Assembly (NCBI GenBank): GCA_030867875.1
Contig: JAOWCC010000019.1
Coordinates: forward strand, 83,542,861 to 83,606,860
Direction: 5' to 3'
DNA from: Actinernus sp. WN-2022
Taxonomy: Eukaryota; Cnidaria; Anthozoa; Actiniaria; Actinernidae
DNA length: 64,000 bases
Shown piece after piece: positions 1 through 12,271 of the stretch. Position 1 is the stretch's first letter. Each line of letters opens with the position of its first letter. The notes below the pieces were generated by a model, which was given only the letters and a program-made list of their open reading frames with translations, was not told where the DNA came from and searched no databases. The position numbers were made by a program, and so were the translations under genes.

Positions 1-1230
1 AATCGACATAAATATTAAGCTGTGAAAGTAAGTTTCCAGTCCATAACAGCCGATAGTGCAAACTAGTAAACAGCCACAAGCACATGCACTAGTAACCTTA
101 CGTACTTCCGCGAGCACTGAACTTTCTAGCGTCAAATGCATGTGTTACGTTTACAAACTTTAATACATGGAATCTTCCATATAATGTTCTATTGTTTTTA
201 CAGCAGAGAACTGTATTATTAATCATGTAGAAATAAAAAAAATGGTGCCATTTGGAGAATTATTTCATGTCAAAAGTGCATAACGAAGAAATATATATCT
301 ACGGACGCGGGAAGTATGCGACTTGGCTTTGACTATTTACGACTGGAAACACGGAAAAATACAAACAAGTAATGAAGTATAGGTACCATTCTTTACTGCT
401 GTTTATTTTGGATGTAGGAAGAGTAAAATCCTTGTAAATCTCGCAACGTACTGAGCAAAACTACAATCAGTAAAATCACGGTTGTCACCCGATACAGGGT
501 GGCGTTTCCGGTAATTTATTTTGATTGATTCTCATTGGATGTTACACAATACAGCTGTCAATTCGATGTCTGGAGACTGTGACATGCGCAGTACCGTGAC
601 ACTGCGCCTTTAAGGCTTACAAGTTCCATACGAAAACACACACAGCGAATCTCTACATCATAGCACAACACCAGTTTTGCACTAGCTCGGTAGTCGCCTT
701 TTGTTGTTCGTCTGATATTCTCACCTTCCGCATGCTTTTCTTCGTCCTCCCAGTCTTCTGAACTTCTCTCACACTATCGTCTTCATCATATTTTTGTTCT
801 AGTACGAAATTGCTCTGCCATATCGATGAAAATCTACTCTAATTCCGAGCGTGTGAAAATTATAAAAAGAAAACAAGAGACTGTACCAGCCTTTACTCGG
901 GAATTTCAACAAGGAATAGTTGGTACAACTTTGCAGGTTCGATACAAAAAGTATTTTACACTTGCAATTTTTTAGCCTTTGATAGAATAATAAATTATTT
1001 TAGATTCTTTTTACAAGAGTTAGGTAAATAAATTATTTTGAAAAGGTATTGTGATTCTTTGTCTCCAGAGAAGCCATATAATAAGAATATTATATTACTC
1101 ATGTAAAGAGTGCCTGTGATGAGAACTGCCATTGAAAGCGGAAAGCAAATTGCAGCCATGTTTGTAACATTAACAGTGGCTACATGTGTTTGAGACAATA
1201 TACATGTGGCAACACAAGACCAGTGATAAT
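1..1230. other. No gene recognised
   Basis: AT-rich sequence with only short open frames that show no recognisable domain. I see no RNA gene, clear repeat or splice-bounded exon here. Confidence 0.5.
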
Positions 1231-1312
1231 AATAATAATAATAATGCAATTTATATAGCGCCTATACATTGCTGTTCTAGGCGCTTTACAATGGAATAGA
1301 CCTAATAAATAA
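1231..1312. repeat. TAA microsatellite plus GCGCC hairpin repeat
   Basis: A (TAA)n run is followed by an inverted pair, AGCGCC and GGCGCT, around a roughly 20-bp loop, ending GCTTTACAATGG. This layout is familiar as the tail of short interspersed repeats in many invertebrate genomes. The family is not identified. Confidence 0.4.
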
Positions 1313-1460
1313 TAATACTAAAAAATACTGAATAATTACAAAATACGATATTACATATTAAAAATCAGATTAATAATAAATACTAATAATGCTTATATAA
1401 AAATATGACTAAAAGGAATATAAAAATAAAGTATAATATAGTCTACACGAATGATTAAGG

Positions 1461-2299
1461 GCCTCGTTACATGATCCCGGATAGAAGGGATACCCCTTTA
1501 ACAGGGACAACTTTACCGAGCGTTAATATGGAAAGCTAACCTCGCCGACATATTTTAGATTCCAAGAATCGCATCAAAGTGCGCGTGCTCTGTGTGATCG
1601 ATTTGCCCCGAGTTGTCCCCGAGTTGTCCCGGTGAGGAGGGACAAAGTGTTTATATGGCGTATTGATGTCGGAAAGTTGTCCCGGGAAGAAGGGACACCC
1701 TACTCGCCGAGACGAGATATCCCTGGGCCAGGGACAACCTAGACTTTCTCAAAGTCCTTCTTAGCCCCCCGCACGAAGGACTTTTCCCACTTGCAGCACG
1801 CCAAATTTACCGGTTGATTTTTCAACCGGAGGCGTGGTTTGTGACGTACTAAGATTTGCCCAATCACAAAGCGTCAATTCTTCAGGCATTGTATGTTGAC
1901 GTGTCAAGTCAGTCGACCGTTGATGTGATATTTACAATTTGATTGTACTCAGAAAGAGTTTGTCAAAGGCGCAAAATGTAAGCTCCGCCCCTGAAACGTG
2001 TTTTCGCGCCAAAACATAATCCCCCGATTCAATTTCCTGCAAGTGAAACAAGTCGAACTCGACTCTCGCTTCGATTCTCGAGCTCGATTTTTGACCCAGT
2101 AATCGCTTACCCAGTGACTCAGCGAGGTCGACTTGGAGCAAGTCTAGGGACAACCCTTCTACCCGGGACGAGTTTATTCACAATGTAAACAGTTGCTTGT
2201 GGTTTACAGAGAAATGTATGGAAAGTTGTCCCTCCCCGGATAACTCGGCTAGAAGGGTTATCCCTTCTACCCGGGACAACTTTCTCCATGTAACAAGGC
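1461..2299. mobile_element. TIR element with TTGTCCCGGG subterminal repeats
   Basis: The ends are inverted: the left starts GCCTCGTTACATGATCCCGG and the reverse complement of the right end reads GCCTTGTTACATGG. Both are followed by AGAAGGGATA-type sequence. Inside, the words TTGTCCCGGG and AGAAGGGAYA recur in both orientations near each end (about 1480-1740 and 2145-2285). No transposase is visible and the target duplication could not be resolved, so this is a non-autonomous element of about 0.84 kb. Confidence 0.65.
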
Positions 2300-3798
2300 A
2301 ATTCCATCAGGCTCTGCTGTTATGAGACTCTTTACCAAACAAGTTTCATTTCACATGGTTCAAGGCATGGTTTTCAGGGAAGAATACAAGAGGCCAAGTA
2401 AAACCTCAACAACAAGTCTTTAAAATAACACATGCAATGTTCCTTTGAACTTCCTCCCAGTGATTTAGCATTCAGTTTTGCACTGTATTAGTAGCTTTGC
2501 ATATTTACTGGCAGCTACTACCCAGGGGTCAACCCCCAGGTACCCTGGGGATTTGTCCAAATGCCCAATCAAGCCCATCATATCAAATCCCCTGGTATGG
2601 GGCAAAGCAATTAGTAAAAATTCATACAAGGTCGGTCCCCTTGGTTCCTTTAATTTCAATTCCAATTGTAAACTGGCTCCTGGCATTTTTGTTGTTGTAA
2701 TCTCTCCACCACCACCAACATTTAACGGTTTTAATCCCAAGCAAGAGAATCTGGCTGTTAACCTAAACATATCAGCACTTATTATTGAATCAAAAAGGCC
2801 TGTTCAATGTCATTGGACAGCATGATTTTGCAGTGATTCTTTTTATGATTCAGATTTTTGAAGAGAACTCTGCTCGGGTATGTGAAATGATTGGAGATAC
2901 TGTGTATGAAATTTACATTTTCCTCTGGTTCGCTATGGCTTGTAGTTACACTACAGACTTTTCGACGTGATTTTACAAAACAAATATTTTTTTATTTTTT
3001 TAAATATCTCTGATTTCTCTTTTTTCCGTCCGAACCGGTCATGTCTGCTTGCTGACGCGTTGTGACCGTAGTGAATTTGTTTATACCTAAATGTGCAAAT
3101 TTCTAACTTCCGTAAAAACGTTCCAGTTAGCAAAACACAATATGTTTTCTAACTCGCCTCACTTTTCTGCTTTTTCTAAAAATTCGTTTAAGATGTCTCA
3201 CAGGAATTCGACTATGACAATGAGTGTTTGCAGCACGACTCTGTGTGATTATTATTTTAGGCGTACATGTCTGGTTCGGGAATGTCTGCATTCTTCCAAA
3301 GATTGAGGAATAAAATCATGATCAGAAGGATAACACTGGATATAAATAGACGATCTGATCTAAATACACTTAGTAAAAAAAGTACAGACTATCGCAAAAA
3401 AAAATCGATAAACAAATGCAGATATAAACACGCAATGATTTCAACCTCACCGTACCTTCATGACCTGACAAGACACTATTCAGTTTCACTTTCCCTTTCA
3501 GCTTTGTTCTTGAGTTGAAGTTGAGTTTGGCTTTGTTAAAATACTTCTTATTCAGTTGTATGGTATTGTGCAGTATATTTGAGTATAATTCTGGTATTGC
3601 TGGCTTGTAACCATGCAATCCACAGAGATTCAAATAACAAAGCCGTGGCGGAAGAGAGGCTAAAGAGGCATCTTTTGTGCTCCTAGAAAAACACAACATC
3701 TTGTCATTTCTATCGAAGACGCCTTTGGTCAATCAACACGCTAAATGTGGATTAGCCGGATCCTGGCTTTGATCAGCCCCTATCATAATTTGGTTGTT
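2300..3798. other. No gene recognised
   Basis: Several short overlapping frames on both strands lack any domain, coiled coil or splice-bounded structure. Nothing is supported as coding. Confidence 0.45.
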
Positions 3799-4030
3799 TC
3801 AGGTCGTCGTGTCGTATATACAATATCTGGCCATCTGGGTAAAAAAACACGGTCCTTCGGCTCCGACAAGAGCACCAGTTAAAATATCCTGAGCCTGTTG
3901 GAAGCCTTTCCCACGAGTGAAGTTAAATAAAACATTAAACTGCTTACATTTGAGAGATGGGACTCCAAATTTGAGAGAAATTTCCTCGCGAGTCCGCCAT
4001 CTTGATTTTACTGTATTAAGAGGGCATCCA
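3799..4030 (-). mobile_element. LINE ORF1 N-terminal fragment, copy of 42.13-42.36 kb
   Basis: This block is nearly identical to 42130-42360, which lies immediately upstream of the LINE ORF1 remnant there. On the minus strand it reads open through a stretch containing FGVPSLKCKQFNVLFNFTR and QQAQD. At 42 kb the same reading continues into the ORF1 domain shared with the 12.3-kb LINE. The similarity stops sharply near 4020. It is probably a severed piece of the same retrotransposon family. Confidence 0.55.
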
Positions 4031-6050
4031 TGTGAAAACCATGCACCCTGAAAAAATGAGTCTACATGGTACATCTCAGATTTTGTTCATATTTTGCACA
4101 TATATTACTATTGGCCTGGCATTAGACTTGGTAGAATATTTTGGAAAAATTCCAAAAACTGTAAGAGATATGGTGGTCAGTACGAACTGCCTCGGTTTGA
4201 GGGGTATTTCCACTATGTTTTTTAGTCATGTTTACAGAATTTTTTTGAACAAACCATATAAGCTATATACACAAAACGTTTCTACAGCATAAACACGACC
4301 AATTGCAATTTAATTATGATATAAGTGCCAAAAAATATTCAGTATTCAAGGAGTAAGGCTTTCGTGTACAAGTGACTTCCGAAATTATTTTTCAAAAAGT
4401 CAAATTTTAGGGTAAAATGACATTCGAATACTATCGATGCGGCGAAATTGTAGAAGATGAGAGAGTTATTATTTTGTAGATCAGTCATTTGGAAATACAA
4501 CTGGGGACTAAAAAGTTTGTAAAGTTTATCAAGCTTAGGAGCAGTGAGGCCAAAGTAACATACTCCCAACGCCCGGGTCCAACGTAAATAAACAATCAAC
4601 GACAGAGGTAAGCTGTATCGTGTGCAGAATAACGGGACAAATAACGGACAGGAATGAGAAACATAGCCCTAAAATAACTGGGTGATAAATTTATTTGTCA
4701 CTTATGCCTATGGTTTTGCAATAAACAATCAATTAATTAACAATCAACTTCAAAAATTATAAGAGAAATCAGTAATCACGAAGGATGAATCAGCGATAAA
4801 TGCATACCTGATTCTAGCCTTATTTGTGCTCTCCTCCCCAGCTCTGTCATGGTCTCGAAGCCACAACTTACGATAATTATATTCTTGTTGATTTTACACC
4901 GAAAGAACATTTAGCCATTATATTTATAGTTTATACAGATGGCTTTGTAGCATCCGCCATTTTATTTAGGACTAGAACCCAGTCTGCTGTTGTGCACCAC
5001 AGGTAGCCCGAACACAGATGTGTACATTCCATGTGGAATATTGGAAGACAAATTGAATCAGCCTTTCCTTTCTTGTCTATTTATATATATATATTGCTGA
5101 TGAAATCCCTACACGCTAGGAGATCCGGTGTTTTATCATTTCGTCTATGGTGCCCAACATATATACCAGTGTGGGTAATTTATATTGAAATATTTATGAA
5201 TCTCATGAAACAGAACTGAAAATAATCATAATGCACTACTTAATACATCTACATAATTTTGTTTGCAAAACTTTTTTTTTTTCAAGCTGATTATAGGTTA
5301 AAATTACCCATGATGCACCTGATATATGTAACTGTTATGGGGTCAAATGTTTGCATACATTCATACACAAGGTCACAACAATGAATTATAAATGATTTCT
5401 AACATCCCGTGCATATATCCTGTATATTCACACAACCCACATAAGGCCATCCCAATAAAATGTTCCGTTTCCAATCGCCAGACCGACCCAATTTTGTTTG
5501 GAAAAGTTAACAAAAATACAAAGCTTGACATCGACCCAATTTTTGGGAAAAGTAAAAAATAATAATTGAAGAACATACTTTCAACTACACCTCTTTTCCT
5601 AGCTCTCTACGTATTTGCATTTTATTGGGATGGCCTAATGAGCTGTGTCGGTGCCGTACTGGAGCGCAGTGCCATCCCGGAAAGCGAAGTTCAAAAATGT
5701 CTGACGTATGTTGCTATTGCTACAAACTATCTTAGAAAAGGGTTCAGAAAACATCTGGGTGAACGATGAAACATATTGTGTGGATCGTGACAGACTTTAT
5801 CCAGACCTGAATTACGCTGGATTTACATATACATGTATGTGCGGGGCGCTTGTTCAGACTGCTGTTTATAGGTACACACGGTAAGCCACGCAGTTTACAA
5901 GCATGAGTAGTTATGTTAGTTATCTTCCCATTAATGCGGCTGACCAACAAGCACTGAGGGTGGTCACTGCCAGATATTTGTTTAACGTCCAAAGTGGTTC
6001 CTTGGTGTCCTGTGATACACAGCTGCTGATGAATACGAGCGTCGTGAGAT
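4031..6050. other. No gene recognised
   Basis: AT-rich sequence without a supported coding region. A short CCACAGGTAGCCCG word at about 4996 resembles words at about 26415 and 44473, suggesting scraps of a common short repeat. Confidence 0.4.
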
Positions 6051-6134
6051 GCAATCTCGTTGCCAGAGCCCGCGATCTTTTGACCAGCGCCAAGATACTG
6101 GCCAAAAGATCGCGGGCTATGAGAACGAGATTGC
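6051..6134. repeat. Two-tier inverted repeat
   Basis: An outer arm GCAATCTCGTT (6051-6061) pairs with 6124-6134. An inner 16-bp arm, AGCCCGCGATCTTTTG (6067-6082), pairs with 6103-6118. The loop contains GCGCCAAGATACTGGC. Both arms are perfect. It sits 14 bp before another inverted repeat element. Confidence 0.75.
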
Positions 6135-6147
6135 GTGAGACGGACCG

Positions 6148-6528
6148 CCCAACCTCGTTCCCAGGGGTCTTTACGCGCCTAATCAAAGATGGCGTCGAAA
6201 GTACCCCTGGTACAGGCTGGTCATGTGACCCAAACATATGCCCAATATATTCATCATCGCTGAAGAACGGTTAGAGGTTGAAGTGTGATCCCAATGAATT
6301 CCAACCGCACATTGTTCTACTTGTACCCAGTTGCAAAGTGAATATTAAAAAAGACGACATCACCAGTTTATTTTTCAATTCAAAAATGCACGCGCTATTC
6401 GAAATTCTCCAATCAGCGCGCGCGAAACATCTAGCCAATCAGTGGCCGAATCCCACCAGCCTGTACCAGGGGTACTTTCGACGCCATCTTTGATTAGGCG
6501 CGTAAAGACCCCTGGGAACGAGGTTGGG
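6148..6528. mobile_element. MITE with 73-bp terminal inverted repeats
   Basis: The arms 6148-6220 and 6456-6528 are almost perfect inverted copies (starts CCCAACCTCGTTCCCAGGGG). They flank a 235-bp core with no coding potential. Long TIRs and a short core are typical of fold-back or MITE-like non-autonomous DNA transposons. I did not resolve a target-site duplication. Confidence 0.8.
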
Positions 6529-7516
6529 GACCGCCATTTTACGTGATCATCCGATCGAGGCACGAGGGATCGAAAAGGCGTAGCCGCGAACACTGCGCTT
6601 CTCTGTTTCTCTTAATGTTGCCTGGGTGTCTAATTGAACGAGCAGGAAGCATACAAATGTTTTGCTGCACGGGTGGATAAACTAGGAAACGTTGTTGCAG
6701 AAAAAAACTAACGAATGCGCACTGTGCCAAATTGTCTTGCCGGTGTTGCTAAGAAACACATATATTGTGTGTCACTGGAGCCTAGTAAACATTGTTTTCC
6801 TCCATAGCCAACGCGAAAACATTGTTGCGGAAGCAAATTTTGCCTCATCGAAACAAAAAAATGTCTTTGAAATGCTTCAGAAAAATGTTTTCCTTCCTGG
6901 AAGATTGATTTTTTTTGTGCAAATTTTCCCGCGGACTTAGACTCGTTTTTACAGACAAATGTATGGAAAACTAAAACCACGATTGCATGCTTCCCAGCAC
7001 AGCTACATCCCTCAAATTTCGATCAGTTAATCGTTTACTTGTTATCTTAAGTTTGTATCTGAAGAATATTTCAGAAATTCGATTTTACGGATTTTATTTG
7101 TCATCGGATTCCCATACAAACACTGTATTTCGCGCCATGTTTACACCCCTTTCAAAATGTCGGAATTAACCGCGAACTGGTCTATTACTTTAAAACTGTA
7201 AAGAAATACGTTATTCTTTGTGTACCAGGTTTGTAGTTTCTCAGCTGTAGGATGTCCGGTGTCCGCGTGGAACAGGATATCAGGACACGTGACTTGTCCC
7301 TTCGTGTGTACCGACCTTTACGTCTGCGAGCGGGCGAGGCGCGGCATGAATTTTTTTTCACTTGTGTGGGTTGTTCTTTTATCTTTCGTTTTCCATATTG
7401 ATTTTCTTTGTTTTTTTATGCAACGAGCTCCGCTATAAAGAGATACGAGGACGACAGTAACAAATCGCATACAAGTGTATCACAGGCAGCTTTAAGCAGA
7501 GAGTGAGCTATTAATA
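6529..7516. other. No gene recognised
   Basis: Mixed composition with a few short frames. None shows a recognisable domain, and no RNA gene or repeat stands out. Confidence 0.4.
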
Positions 7517-7613
7517 TGCACTAGTCTAAGTAAACCCCCACCCTTCTCCCCCTCCCACCCTGTCCCGGGTTGGGGGAGGAAGGGGGGGGGGGGGGGTTTC
7601 TTTGACTAGTGCA
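7517..7613. repeat. Short fold-back element with C-run/G-run stem
   Basis: TGCACTAGTCTAAGTAAACC at 7517 is matched by the inverted sequence ending GACTAGTGCA at 7613. A C-rich strand (7535-7560) faces a G-rich strand ending in a 16-G run (7585-7600). The whole unit of about 97 bp can fold back on itself. Confidence 0.65.
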
Positions 7614-8414
7614 TTACCACGCCGCCCTAAAATCAAAAATGAATAAAATACCCTGTCTAGACAGTACAGTACAGGTGAAAATATTGATAGATTTTATGAT
7701 AATTTTACCTGACACGCGCCATCAACAACATCCCCGCCAAGTACCAAGGCATTTCATACAATTCTTAGTATAGCAAAAACAAATAATTGATTTAGAAGAG
7801 CGGGAAAAAAGTGAAGAAAGCCTTCAATGCCTTTCATGCCTTCAACGGTAATATAGTTGTTTTTCCCTGGTAACGCCGAGAAGATATGCCACATTCCCTC
7901 GTTGAATATACACAAAATGATCACTTGATCAAGTCCAAATCCATCTCGTGGATAGGGCGGGAAATACACGTGCAGGCGTTACACGTAGTTCTTGTCACGC
8001 AATTCTTGAGATATCATTATATCACTGCAGGTATTTCATCTATTTCGGTGATACCACATTTGATTTCATGGATTATACACACATTTTGGTATTTCAACGG
8101 AACGAACAGAATATTATGCACAAGATTGAAACAAATTGAGTCCGTAACAAGAACACGTTCCAAACACAGATGGGATATTCCAAAGCTGTGATTTTCCGAA
8201 CAATACAGGAGTTTATAGATGAAATTTGCAAAAGGAGATATACAGGAATAATAAATGGCAAAATCAAAGGAATCATGTTAAATCTTACCAAGTGAAATAA
8301 TGAAATGTTAAAATATTTTAAAAGAGGCCTAAAATGCGTTATGCCATCAAAATGCACAAACATTGACGACGTTCGGCTGTAAACACAAAAAAACATGTAA
8401 TGCAAGCACAACTG
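7614..8414. other. No gene recognised
   Basis: Nothing supported. Open frames reading leftward into this stretch are extensions of the neighbouring satellite array. Confidence 0.4.
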
Positions 8415-9080
8415 CAAATGTAAAACAGCAGATAGTTTTGCTGCAACCACAAAGCCAAATGAAAAACTGCAGCAGAAATTTCTGCTGCAACCACAAGGAC
8501 AAATGTAAAACTGCAGCAGACATTTCTGCTGCAACCACAAGGCCAAAGGTAAAACTGCAGCAGAAACCACAAGACCAAAGAGAAAACTGCTGCAGAAATT
8601 TCTGCTGCAACCACAAGGCCAAAAGTAAAACTGCAGCAGAAATTTCTGCTGCAACCACAAAGCCAAATGTAAAACTGCAACAGACACCACAAGACCAAAG
8701 GTAAAACTGCAGCAGAAATTTCTGCTGCAACCAGAAAGCTAAAGGTAAAACTGCAGCAGAAATTTCTGCTGCAACCACAAAGCCAAATGTAAAACTGCAG
8801 CAGAAATTTCTGCTGCATCCACAAAGCCAAATGTAAAACTGCAGCAGAAATTTCTGCTGCAACCACAAAGCCAAATGTAAAACTGCAACAGAAACCACAA
8901 GACCAAAGGTAAAACTGCAGCAGAAATTTCTGCTGCATCCACAAAGCCAAATGTAAAACTGCAGCAGAAATTTCTGCTGCAACCACAAAGCCAAATGTAA
9001 AACTGCAACAGAAACCACAAGACCAAATGTAAAACTGCAGCAGAAATTTCTGCTGCAACCACAAGACCAAGTGTAAAACT
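8415..9080. repeat. Palindromic satellite array A
   Basis: A tandem array of units of roughly 44-60 bp, each centred on the perfect palindrome GCAGCAGAAATTTCTGCTGC followed by AACCACAARGCCAAATGTAA. About eleven units keep the palindrome. Some have lost one arm and read CAACAGAAACCACAAGACC. The long minus-strand open frames across it come from the repeat and are not genes. The same unit recurs in opposite orientation at 21.85-22.56 kb. Confidence 0.9.
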
Positions 9081-9383
9081 GAAGCAAACATTCTGATGTA
9101 CCTATAAATGCATTATTTGCTTCAAGTCGAATGAAAGGAAGTGCATATACGTTGAAATCTAATAATTTTCAGAACCATTCTTTTCGTATGTATGACTTTA
9201 TTTGACATCCATGTATCAGCATAAACAGCGTGGAACTGTGCTTCATTCACATGTCGGATGTTAGAATCTGAGAGCAAGCTAGTACTTAAAAATTACGAAC
9301 AAACTATGTTTAGATCGATACACTAAGTATCGAAAGGAGACTTAAACTGTTTGTGCCAGTAAACAACTACCAACCGAATATTT

Positions 9384-9491
9384 AACAATTATTCACCGAA
9401 GTGGAGGTGAGTAGTGGTGGATATTTACCGAGCCGCTTCGGCGAGGTAAATATCTACCACTAGTCACCAACACCGAGGTGAATAATTGTTT
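9384..9491. repeat. Fold-back element, ~50-bp arms
   Basis: An arm starting AACAATTATTCACCGAAG (9384) runs through GTGGATATTTACCGAGC. It is matched in reverse by GAGGTAAATATCTACCAC through GGTGAATAATTGTT, ending near 9491, with a loop of only a few bases. Related AGGTGAATA words continue to about 9670, where AAAGTGATATTCACTGG appears. It is a near-perfect long hairpin. Confidence 0.75.
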
Positions 9492-9942
9492 TAGTATATA
9501 CCACACTCCAGGTGAATAGCCAGCACCAAATAGTTATTTTATTTTCTGTCAAATGGACAAAAACTCGCGCGAGATGATCGCTGCTTTGCTCGGAGGTGAA
9601 TATAAAATCATATTCACTGTTTGAGTATAGGCAATCGGAGCGCGCGAAAAGTGATATTCACTGGCGTGGTATATACCAATGAATCGTATATACAGGCATG
9701 TGCATCTACATGTATAATCTTAATACTTTTAATTTTATCCGATATATATCGCACACACGAAATATATGCATTGTCCATTAATATTTAATGTCCTTCCCTT
9801 CTAAATCTATGATAGATATATAATTGTTTGCATAAAACAGAATGTGTTTGGAATTTTTGTTTAAATGTACTTTTACATTGTGGTCATGCATGGACTGCAG
9901 TGGCCACCACCACTATCATCATCATAATTGAGAATGTCATTC

Positions 9943-10049
9943 TCATGCATCACTGAATTCTTCATCCATGCATTGGTCGATCATCAGTATATGTTCATAA
10001 TCATCATCTGGCAGGAGTTCATCTCCATCATAAGTTTCAAGGCTTCCAG
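9943..10049 (-). CDS. Possible terminal exon, acidic C-terminus, unknown gene
   Basis: On the minus strand an acceptor-like TTGTAG ends at 10050. It is followed by an open frame of about 35 codons ending in TGA at 9943-9945. The predicted peptide is strongly acidic and contains DGDELLPDDDY and MDEEFSDA just before the stop. This composition is unlike the surrounding AT-rich sequence and resembles the end of a eukaryotic protein. No upstream exon was found, no family is recognised, and a chance open frame remains possible. Confidence 0.3.
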
Positions 10050-12271
10050 CTACAAATAATCCAACATAATGTTTTAATCACTCGAACAATCCCTAATTGG
10101 CCACTTTTACTCATTTCTCAAACCAACATAAATTGTTGCCTTTCTTAAGAAAACAAACGAAAAAAGAACTAAGGGAGAGAACACATTAATTGCACCACTA
10201 TATAGTAGACTAAATAATTCATTTTATTATTATGGCAGTTCAGTGAGCACGCAAGATGACTCTAAATGCTGTAATCTGCAAGATTCGTAAACAAATGGTG
10301 ATAAAAACATACGTTTCAAAAGAATCTTAACATTTTGTGACATGAATGTAAATACTAATTTTAAAAAAACATTTCTGCTTTTCCGATTTTCAGCAAAAAA
10401 ATCTACTTCTTAGAGCGGTTAAAGAAGAATTTCCGTCTCCCGCAAGTTTGATGACAACAGCTGCTGCAAAAACGACTGAAGTTCGAGACTCAGATAAATA
10501 AACAATAGGTGTATAGCTGTCAGATGCCATGATACAGAAATAATATCATAATGGCAGCATTGTCTGGCCACACTTTGAAAACTCCAGTCGGCTTCCTAAA
10601 CTAAATCCTGGTCATTAAGTGTCAATTTCACACATGCAAGTTTTACTCTTTTGTATACCGCACTTTTTAACTAGGTTTGGCATCGTAATTTTCACAGCCT
10701 TTACGATACACGTAAATCGAGATTTTAGAAAGTTGGTTGAATCAGAATCTCGAAATGAGTACGACTGAAACGTGGGCAATTGGATCCTTAAAAACGTCAA
10801 CTAGTAATTTCTCCGGAAGCGGGACTTTCATGAATTGGAATGGGTCAGTCCGCCTGATATATTAAGCGCGAGTTTTGAAGATGAAGATCAATATTCTTAA
10901 CAATCACTCAAGACTCTCGCATCAAATACCATCAACTACCACGTTATTGCTAGACTGCTAGGATATATTGTATTCAAATAAACCAGATCAGTTTCATTTC
11001 CACCGGCAAAGGCAAATGCGCCGATCGTACGCTGCATTCCAAATGACGTCAAACATCTCTGGGAGGGGCTGTCCAGTCGCTAGTCATGATCATGTCAAGT
11101 ACAATCTTTGACCCTGAGGTAATTTGCGCTTGGCCTGCCGCTTATTTATACTGGCATGATGTAGGTTCGATTATTTTCTATGATTCGCATAATTAAAAGG
11201 GCAAGAGGCATTTCGCAAGTATTAAAGTTAACTTTTTGGCTGTTTCTAGACAAGGGGTGTTTGTATCTCAGATCTGATGATCGATCACTTATAATTACCC
11301 GTTTATTTTTCCTGAGAGCTAGGCTTCTTCTTATAAATACAAGCCGTTCGTCGTTCCGGCGTGCTTTCCCCAGCCTCCCTCTCCCCCAACATATCTACTT
11401 TTTACACAAAATGTTAAAACTTTGCAAACTTTTCGGCGAGCAAGCTGACCGGTCACTATGTCCTGATATGTTTTCAATTATTGATGGCGGAAGAATAAGG
11501 ATGATTGAATTAATCCACTACCTAGCCGCGGGCGCCGAGGAGAGAAGAGAGAAAACCCAAATTTCTCAACGCCCGATTCCGAGGCTCGCTTCACAAAATA
11601 GCGGATGCATGGAACGGTAATACATTGTAATACCGGTGGATTCGTTGCAAATTTGTTCTAATCATAAATTAATTAAATCGTTGAAACCGTGCTGAAAGGA
11701 AACCTTCTCAGTATATATATCGATTGACTTTCTATTTCAGAAACACAATAATACTACAATATACGGAGCCCAATATACTTTAATGGACTGATCATAAAGA
11801 AAATATCGGTTCTGAAATATGTCGTCGACCAGACTTCAATTGTTTTTGCTTCGATACGGTCGAGGTACAGCTCACACAACCCGGTACAGTGAAAGTAATT
11901 TTGACCAAAATGACACGCTTTCCTCCAAGTTAAGTATCTGAATGTATTATCAATTATCTTTTTCACATTAATAGAGCAAAATCTACTTACCTTCAATGTG
12001 CGTGCAATTTGAAGATTCCTACTAAGAACAAGGCTTGCAAGAGAAACAAATGGCGATCAGAAAATGCCGCCGTGCAACTAAAACTTTAGTGACGGTTAAT
12101 CGGTCTTTGCCAGTGTTCTAATTTCACGCGCTTTCAATTGTACCAGTCTGTGATCCGATTGGTTAAAGTTGACACTTCGCATCCGACGGTTAGCACGGTT
12201 AGCACGGTTATGATCGAGCTCACGCATTTCGCTTAATTTTGTGGTCCTCCTTGGATCATTGATTAGCACAG
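10050..12271. other. No supported gene
   Basis: About 2.2 kb with a few unremarkable frames. A plus-strand open region at 11411-11617 ends at a donor-like ACG/GTAATA, but it has no recognisable domain. I do not call it. A CACGGTTAG direct repeat at about 12190-12210 lies shortly before the LINE reading frame. Confidence 0.35.

Noticed and set aside
8415..9080. CRISPR array
   Set aside because: Repeats are palindromic and regularly spaced, but the spacers are also repeats of each other. The window is eukaryotic and has no cas genes.
8094..9091. Long minus-strand frames of 198-250 codons rich in Cys, Leu and Phe
   Set aside because: They are translations of the palindromic satellite, open in several frames because of the repeat, with no independent coding evidence.
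11180..11620. 146-codon plus-strand frame
   Set aside because: No domain, no good start context and low-complexity basic composition. The part from 11411 ends at a donor-like site, but nothing else supports it.
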